25,569 bases of DNA from a virus. Numbering within the stretch: position 1 is the stretch's first letter; every line of letters begins with the position of its first letter. Shown in pieces: positions 22,218 to 25,569 of this stretch. The position numbers and the translations under genes were made by a program. Where the stretch lies: the IMG/VR virus record IMGVR_UViG_3300048026_000022, positions 1 to 25,569 of that record; one strand, given 5' to 3'. The notes beneath the pieces were generated by a model, which saw nothing but the letters and a program-made list of their open reading frames with translations, was not told the origin of the DNA and searched no databases.

Positions 22218-22364
22218 AACTACCTCCTGTTTAGAGGCGCATTTTATCTATATAAAACAACAAGTTGTAATGTTATTTTTGCATTAATCATATGCGTATA
22301 GTTGATAGTCCGTTGCGACCACCAGTGGACTAATCTGGCTCAAAAGGCGAGGGGTAGCCTTGGT
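22218..22364 (-). other. Noncoding stretch with inverted repeats
   Basis: No protein frame with a ribosome binding site is visible here. Two inverted repeats are: TAGTCC/GGACTA (22306-22332, six pairs, 15-nt spacer) and AAGGC/GCCTT (22344-22361, five pairs, 8-nt loop TACCCCTC, then TTTTG on the minus strand). The second, 4 bases after the stop of the 37-aa gene, could be a weak terminator. An AT-rich part (22233-22275) includes TAAAAT, a -10-like element without a convincing -35. Confidence 0.4.
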
Positions 22365-22478
22365 CTATTTGTTTCTTTCTTCGTATCTTTTTTGTGCGTC
22401 TTGTAATAACAGCCATGCCCCTGATAATAATACTCCAAATACTGCTAATCCTATTACACCGATTACTATATCTAACAT
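22365..22478 (-). CDS. 37-residue single-pass membrane protein
   Basis: The peptide is MLDIVIGVIGLAVFGVLLSG, then AWLLLQDAQKRYEERNK. Residues 2-25 form one clear transmembrane helix, followed by a charged tail with net basic start (QKRYEERNK). The ATG is preceded by AGAGGG at eight bases and lies one base after the stop of the 117-aa gene. Size and topology are compatible with a small holin-like or inner-membrane regulatory protein, but single-pass micro-proteins are common in phages and no specific family is recognised. Confidence 0.7.
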   Translation of the reverse strand: MLDIVIGVIGLAVFGVLLSGAWLLLQDAQKRYEERNK

Positions 22479-22479
22479 A

Positions 22480-22833
22480 TTATTGCCCTCTGTTGTAACC
22501 TGCAAACTGCTCTACAGGCGTATTGTTTACTTCATCATATACTTCTTGTACTAATTCACGCAATGTTGGCTCTAAGGTCAGGTATATGTCATCTCGTAAA
22601 ACACCTGCTACTATTTCTTTATAAGAATCGTTGTAGAGCAACTTTAAAAACTGCCGTCTGTCGAGTATAGGGTGAGGTAGTATATCGTCCCACCAGCTTT
22701 CCATCGCATCTAAAAACGCATAACAAAAATGATCTTTCCAATCACAATCTAGGTCTATGATGTCTCCATCCCACTTAACGTCCATAGATTGAATGCTGTT
22801 AGCGATGTTGTCTCTAGCTATTGACATAGACAT
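22480..22833 (-). CDS. Unknown acidic protein
   Basis: I choose the ATG at 22831-22833, which forms a TAATG junction with the 55-aa gene and has GGGGGTG upstream, giving 117 residues; a GTG two codons earlier is less likely. The protein starts MSMSIARDNIANSIQSMDVK, has an aromatic and acidic middle (CDWKDHFCYAFLDAMESWWD, then DILPHPILDRRQFLKLLY), and a helical C-terminal half (LEPTLRELVQEVYDEVNN). It is soluble, with no signal peptide. The function is unknown. It is flanked on both sides by small membrane proteins. Confidence 0.75.
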   Translation of the reverse strand: MSMSIARDNIANSIQSMDVKWDGDIIDLDCDWKDHFCYAFLDAMESWWDDILPHPILDRRQFLKLLYNDSYKEIVAGVLRDDIYLTLEPTLRELVQEVYDEVNNTPVEQFAGYNRGQ

Positions 22834-23000
22834 TAGCACACCCCCAAATTAATACAGTCGTTGTAACCCATATTAGATACAACGCAGTACAAGAAAAATA
22901 CGATCCCTGCAAGGGCTAGGTCTTTTAAATCATTCTTTCTGCGAATACGTTTAACGTCTTTAGCGCGTAGATGTGATAAATAACATTCGTTGACTTTCAT
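22833..23000 (-). CDS. 55-residue single-pass membrane protein
   Basis: The frame fits exactly between its neighbours, with TAATG overlaps at both ends, which strongly supports it. The protein starts MKVNECYLSHLRAKDVKRIR and has a basic cytoplasmic part (KRIRRKNDLK), one transmembrane helix at about residues 27-45 (LALAGIVFFLYCVVSNMGY), and a short external tail with two cysteines (NDCINLGVC). By the positive-inside rule the N-terminus is cytoplasmic. Its family is unknown. The ribosome binding site (GGAGG, about 10 bases before the ATG) lies within the end of the upstream gene. Confidence 0.75.
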   Translation of the reverse strand: MKVNECYLSHLRAKDVKRIRRKNDLKDLALAGIVFFLYCVVSNMGYNDCINLGVC

Positions 23001-23224
23001 TAAGCCACCTCCTTCGGAATGCGGCCTTTTGCAAAAACATCCATCGAATCAAGCTGGGCAATGTAGTCAGAAAGTTCTTGCCTTTGACTTTTGTTTTTTA
23101 ACAGCAAGTAACTTGATACAGCCCAATAAGTTTCATCTCTATCTAAATCTTGACGAAAACATTGCAGAATGTAATCACTGATATGCGGATATCTTTGAAT
23201 ATCCCATTTTGGATAATTGTTCAT
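23000..23224 (-). CDS. Small unknown soluble protein
   Basis: The 74-residue protein starts MNNYPKWDIQRYPHISDYIL and looks helical and charged (CFRQDLDRDETYWAVSSYLL, then LKNKSQRQELSDYIAQLDSM). No catalytic or binding motif is seen. The ATG follows an AGAGGT ribosome binding site that lies in a possible hairpin. Its stop overlaps the start of the 55-aa membrane protein, so the two are coupled. I do not recognise a family. Confidence 0.7.
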   Translation of the reverse strand: MNNYPKWDIQRYPHISDYILQCFRQDLDRDETYWAVSSYLLLKNKSQRQELSDYIAQLDSMDVFAKGRIPKEVA

Positions 23225-23228
23225 TTTT

Positions 23229-23255
23229 TATACCTCTTTAATTGATTGAGGTGTA
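23229..23255 (-). promoter_or_regulatory. Inverted repeat covering a ribosome binding site
   Basis: On the minus strand TACACCTC and GAGGTATA are separated by 11 nt and pair in seven of eight positions. The right arm contains the AGAGGT ribosome binding site of the 74-aa gene, so folding would hide it. The stem is short, so its effect may be modest. Confidence 0.4.
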
Positions 23256-23284
23256 ATGATGAACTATCTAAACTACATTGTCAA
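23256..23284 (-). promoter_or_regulatory. Possible sigma70-like promoter before the small-gene cluster
   Basis: A perfect TTGACA (23279-23284) is followed after 17 bases by CATCAT (23256-23261), four of six to TATAAT. It lies in the 68-bp gap between the HNH gene and the 74-aa gene, one of the few real gaps on this strand, and would drive the cluster of small genes to its left. Confidence 0.45.
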
Positions 23285-23292
23285 CTGTTTTG

Positions 23293-23682
23293 TTAATTAA
23301 ATGATACAGGGCTGTAGTGTTCGTCAGTTTCCATCTTGCGATGCTCTAGCCTGTAATGTTTGGCAATTTCTGATCTAAGTTGTTTGTTGGTTTTCATTAG
23401 CTGGTTTTTCTTTTCTAACAACATATCCATATGACCTATGCCTAAGTATTCTAATAACCATGCAGTAAACTCTGTGGGGTTCTCTGTGTAGTAGCGATGA
23501 CATCCGTGACACATACAAACAAGATTGTCTAAACTGTATCTGACGCTTTTTGCTCGTCTACCATGTATATGACAGCACTCCATTCTGGCATCTTGTAATC
23601 CGCAATGCTCACAGGTGTAGTTAGCTTTCAGTCTAACGACTTTGCTCGTCCACGTGTCTGCGGCATCAATCTTTATTGGCAT
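23293..23682 (-). CDS. HNH endonuclease (NinG-like or related)
   Basis: The 129-residue protein has a zinc-bound HNH core: CEHCG at 24-28, ECCHIHGRR at 35-43 (His 38 and His 40), NLVCMCHGCHRYY at 53-65 with the second cysteine pair at 58 and 61. This is a beta-beta-alpha metal nuclease module. A C-terminal basic helix (about 85-115, LLEKKNQLMKTNKQLRSEIA) follows. HNH proteins near a NinB-like gene often act in phage recombination or repair, and the C..C / H.H / C..C layout recalls lambda NinG, though the protein is shorter. It could also act in packaging, as terminase-associated HNH nucleases do, but it lies ten genes away from the terminase. It overlaps the DUF3310 gene by 17 nt. Confidence 0.82.
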   Translation of the reverse strand: MPIKIDAADTWTSKVVRLKANYTCEHCGLQDARMECCHIHGRRAKSVRYSLDNLVCMCHGCHRYYTENPTEFTAWLLEYLGIGHMDMLLEKKNQLMKTNKQLRSEIAKHYRLEHRKMETDEHYSPVSFN

Positions 23683-23875
23683 ACTCTAACTCCAACAATA
23701 ATTCGCAATAATGTATGGCTTTGCGTATGTCCTCTGCGCCATTCTTTTTTCTGGTTACGTACTTAATGACATTTCCCCTTAAATAATCAAGTCGATTTTT
23801 GTATATAAACTCAACTGGCTGGATTGGTAGTTTGTAATGATCGCCACCTATTTGACTGTCTAATGCTTTACCCAT
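23666..23875 (-). CDS. DUF3310 family protein
   Basis: The 69-residue protein shows the full family pattern: IGGDHYKLPIQPVEFIYKN, then YLRGNVIKYVTRKKNGAED, then IRKAIHYCELLLE. The G-G-D-H-Y-K and G-N-x-I-K-Y-V-x-R motifs are distinctive. Members are widespread in phages, are often fused or adjacent to nucleotide-metabolism proteins, and are sometimes called nucleotide kinase-like, although activity is not established. The ATG has AAGGAA nine bases upstream, inside the end of the zinc-ribbon gene. Confidence 0.9.
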   Translation of the reverse strand: MGKALDSQIGGDHYKLPIQPVEFIYKNRLDYLRGNVIKYVTRKKNGAEDIRKAIHYCELLLELEYANKD

Positions 23876-24045
23876 TCGTCTTTTTCCTTGACAGTAATTT
23901 TTTCAGGCATATCAAGATCACAACGAGGGCAAATACCGTAAGCGCAATTGTCATCCCCAAGCCAGTACTCCAAAGTATGTCCGCAATCACAGTATAGCTT
24001 TTTAAGATTGTGACAGCCTGAGTGTAACTTAGTAACATTACTCAT
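23860..24045 (-). CDS. Small zinc-ribbon protein
   Basis: In this 61-residue protein, Cys 19, Cys 21 and His 23 (CDCGH) and Cys 39 and Cys 42 (CPRC) are spaced as in a zinc ribbon, with HTLEYWLGDDNCAYGICPRC between. It has eight residues of overlap or less with each neighbour and is read from the same transcript as the phosphoesterase. Zinc ribbons of this size bind nucleic acid or protein partners. No enzyme domain is present; the partner is unknown. Confidence 0.78.
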   Translation of the reverse strand: MSNVTKLHSGCHNLKKLYCDCGHTLEYWLGDDNCAYGICPRCDLDMPEKITVKEKDEWVKH

Positions 24046-25216
24046 CCTTTAAGCTCGGTACGACCGTCTTTCTCGAATGCTCACCAGCCGTTGAATGATA
24101 GGTTATGGCGTGAGCCGCTCGCCATGAAATGTATCCACCTCTTGCCGCGTAAGCATCGCTACCTGCAATCGTTGGGTGTCTTTCGACAATTGCCCCACCC
24201 TGTTCTGACATATCTTGTTCTGCATGATGATAATGTCCTGTATGAATGTAACAATATTTTGCATTACCCCACATACTTCTGTAACGAGGCTCTGAACTGA
24301 AAAGCGTTGGTAATGCCGCATTTTTCTTTTTATGTCCATGATGAAATCCAAGCATAATTTCACCGTGCAAATGTGCGTAGTATGGAAACTCAGTGTCATC
24401 TACTTCTAGTCTAGGGTTATTCTTGTAAATTACCTTAGCGGCCTTTCTAAGCCACGCAGAGCCAGATTCGTCATGATTGCCTTCACATACTAACAATTTT
24501 ACTTTTTTATGCTTTAAAAGAAGTATTTCAATACACTGCATTGTTATTGTTAAAGATAACTCAATTAATTTTCCCCATCTACCGTCAGCATCAAGTATGT
24601 GCTTTGAAATTGGTGTAACTGCTTGCAGTCCATCCCAGTGCAAAAAGTCTCCTTGCAAATTTAAAATTGCCACCTCGCTATTTGGTGATCCTTCAGCCAT
24701 TCTGGTAATTGCAGACAACGCTTCATGCTCTGCAATTGTCATATCCCAGTTGTTGCCTGTTTCAGCCTTCCATGCATAACAACCTAAGTGAAAATCAGTT
24801 AGCGTATAAAGGGTCAAAAGTTCAGTATCATGACCTTTTTCAGCTTTGATTTTTGGTGCTGGCTTCCATTCAAAGCCTTCAATAGCTTCAATAACTTCAG
24901 ATAGGCTAATTGACTTTTCTTTTTCTTGCCTTACATATTGACCTTGTAAATTACCCTCACCGTCATATCTGCTTGTAACAAACTTAGTGTTGAATCCGTC
25001 CATTGTTCGATGATTAACATCTCGATGAGGTGCTACGCCTTGAGATGCGGCTCTTCTTGACAGACGTTCTATTAGTTTATCAACGCTTCGCCTATTACAT
25101 TTTAAAAATTCAGAGGCTTTGGTGTTAGAACCATATTTAATAACTGCGCTGAGAACTTCTTGCTGTCTGTCCGTGTCTGCAAACTCTAGTAAAACGTTTG
25201 GGTCTACCCTAGCCAT
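24038..25216 (-). CDS. Helix-turn-helix plus calcineurin-like metallophosphoesterase
   Basis: The 392-residue protein starts five bases after a perfect AGGAGG site. Residues about 15-52 form a helix-turn-helix (QQEVLSAVIKYGSNTKASEF, LKCNRRSVDKLIERL). The phosphoesterase domain carries all metal ligands in order: DFHLG at 141-145, GDFLHWDG at 189-196, GNHDES at 246-251, HHGH at 292-295 and GHYHHAE at 327-333. Such enzymes cleave phosphodiester or phosphomonoester bonds with two metal ions. The helix-turn-helix suggests it acts on DNA, perhaps like the SbcD/Mre11-type nucleases, but there is no partner ATPase next to it. It sits between a NinB-like recombination gene and a zinc-ribbon protein, which supports a DNA-processing role. 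The substrate is inferred, not shown. Confidence 0.88.
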   Translation of the reverse strand: MARVDPNVLLEFADTDRQQEVLSAVIKYGSNTKASEFLKCNRRSVDKLIERLSRRAASQGVAPHRDVNHRTMDGFNTKFVTSRYDGEGNLQGQYVRQEKEKSISLSEVIEAIEGFEWKPAPKIKAEKGHDTELLTLYTLTDFHLGCYAWKAETGNNWDMTIAEHEALSAITRMAEGSPNSEVAILNLQGDFLHWDGLQAVTPISKHILDADGRWGKLIELSLTITMQCIEILLLKHKKVKLLVCEGNHDESGSAWLRKAAKVIYKNNPRLEVDDTEFPYYAHLHGEIMLGFHHGHKKKNAALPTLFSSEPRYRSMWGNAKYCYIHTGHYHHAEQDMSEQGGAIVERHPTIAGSDAYAARGGYISWRAAHAITYHSTAGEHSRKTVVPSLKDE

Positions 25217-25569
25217 TCAAACCTCCTGTTGGTTTTTTAGCTTTTGATATTCCGAATGTTCTGGAACATCTAATAACACCCCATTATCTCTAGCCCAATG
25301 ATACACGTTATCCATAAAATACACCATTTCGCCTTTATCTAAGTGGCTGGTGTGCTTTACCTGACCTTCGATTACCGTTTTACCAACCTTGATATCTTCT
25401 AATCCAAGAAACCTTTGTTTCATCATAAGCTTCATATTTTCTTTCGTTGCGTTGGGAACTTTTGCAATAAAGTGTTTAGACATCTGTTCACACCATTTAT
25501 GGAACAAAGAATTCTGATTTAAAGTGCGAGGATTAGTATATGGTAATAGTTTTATAGCTATGGGTTTAG
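25217..25569 (-). CDS. NinB-like recombination protein (5' end outside window)
   Basis: The frame is open to the window edge, so the start is not in view. A TTG at 25505-25507 is not the real start, because the residues before it continue the family pattern: IKLLPYTNPRTLNQNSLFHK. The R-x-L-x-Q-N motif near the N-terminus, then KHFIAKVPNATKENMKLMMK, GLEDIKVGKTVIEGQVKHTS and HLDKGEMVYFMDNVYHWARD, followed by GVLLDVPEHSEY, is that of the NinB/YqaN-like single-strand-binding recombination proteins of phages. These proteins assist annealing or modulate Rec-type recombination. It is followed directly by the phosphoesterase gene (stop TGA touching ATG). Confidence is high for the family pattern and moderate for the exact name. 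Confidence 0.75.
   Translation of the reverse strand, partial: KPIAIKLLPYTNPRTLNQNSLFHKWCEQMSKHFIAKVPNATKENMKLMMKQRFLGLEDIKVGKTVIEGQVKHTSHLDKGEMVYFMDNVYHWARDNGVLLDVPEHSEYQKLKNQQEV

Noticed and set aside
22290-22364. Possible tRNA or known riboswitch in the noncoding gap
   Set aside because: Inverted repeats exist, but no T-loop consensus, no acceptor pairing and no CCA were found, and the pattern does not match a riboswitch that I know.
24477-24779. Plus-strand frame of 100 codons opposite the phosphoesterase
   Set aside because: It lies wholly inside a gene with complete catalytic motifs, has no ribosome binding site and no family pattern. Other plus-strand frames (for example 4425-4724, 15520-15759, 2307-2543) were rejected for the same reason.
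25505-25507. TTG as the start of the NinB-like gene
   Set aside because: The frame continues upstream to the window edge with residues that match the family pattern, so the true start is outside.
1-25569. Integrase, repressor, lysis cassette, tRNA or insertion sequence
   Set aside because: No protein or RNA signature of any of these was found; lysis and replication genes are presumably outside the window.

Overview
The window is a contiguous piece of a tailed double-stranded DNA phage genome. Every credible gene lies on the minus strand, so transcription runs from the right edge (25569) to the left edge (1). A tape-measure protein, a major tail protein and a G/GT-type tail assembly chaperone make this a siphovirus-like virus with a long non-contractile tail. 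Base composition is moderately AT-rich by eye. Several genes look like families common in marine phages: the gene cut by the left edge, the 24-residue MPQGKGTYG peptide, the basic protein after the capsid gene, and the S74 fibre. A marine phage of a proteobacterial host is the best guess, but the host cannot be fixed from this sequence. I found no integrase, repressor, tRNA, CRISPR array or insertion sequence, and no recognisable endolysin.

Right end, about 22365-25569, DNA metabolism and small proteins. A NinB-like recombination gene is cut by the window edge. It is followed by a helix-turn-helix plus calcineurin-like phosphoesterase, a zinc-ribbon protein, a DUF3310 protein, an HNH nuclease, and four small unknown genes. 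Two of those four (55 and 37 codons) are single-pass membrane proteins. A short noncoding stretch with inverted repeats (22218-22364) and a 21-codon hydrophobic micro-ORF come next. A good sigma70-like promoter (TTAACA-17-TACAAT, 22127-22155) then opens the packaging and virion block.

Middle, about 12660-22097, packaging, head and connector. In order of transcription: a 78-aa unknown protein, a ParB-domain/beta-class DNA methyltransferase, small and large terminase, portal, MuF-like minor head protein, a 24-aa basic peptide, scaffold, major capsid protein, a strong stem-loop, a basic unknown protein, a head-tail connector, a gp10-like neck protein, a tail terminator, the major tail protein and the tail assembly chaperone. 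The chaperone gene ends in a canonical A AAA AAC slippery heptamer followed by a 7-bp (extendable to 10-bp) stem. A -1 shift opens 50 more codons, giving a gpGT fusion that fills the gap before the tape measure.

Left end, 1-12676, tail and adsorption apparatus: tape measure, distal-tail-like protein, a DUF2163-like hub protein carrying an inserted small beta cassette, a GNAT acetyltransferase, a 1200-aa J-like central tail protein with fibronectin-type folds, several small baseplate or fibre-associated proteins, and a 1052-aa fibre with a C-terminal peptidase S74 chaperone. Most junctions are TAATG, TGATG or ATGA overlaps, so the genes form long translationally coupled operons. Several starts given here were moved from an upstream TTG, GTG or ATG to the ATG that sits at such a junction behind a ribosome binding site.
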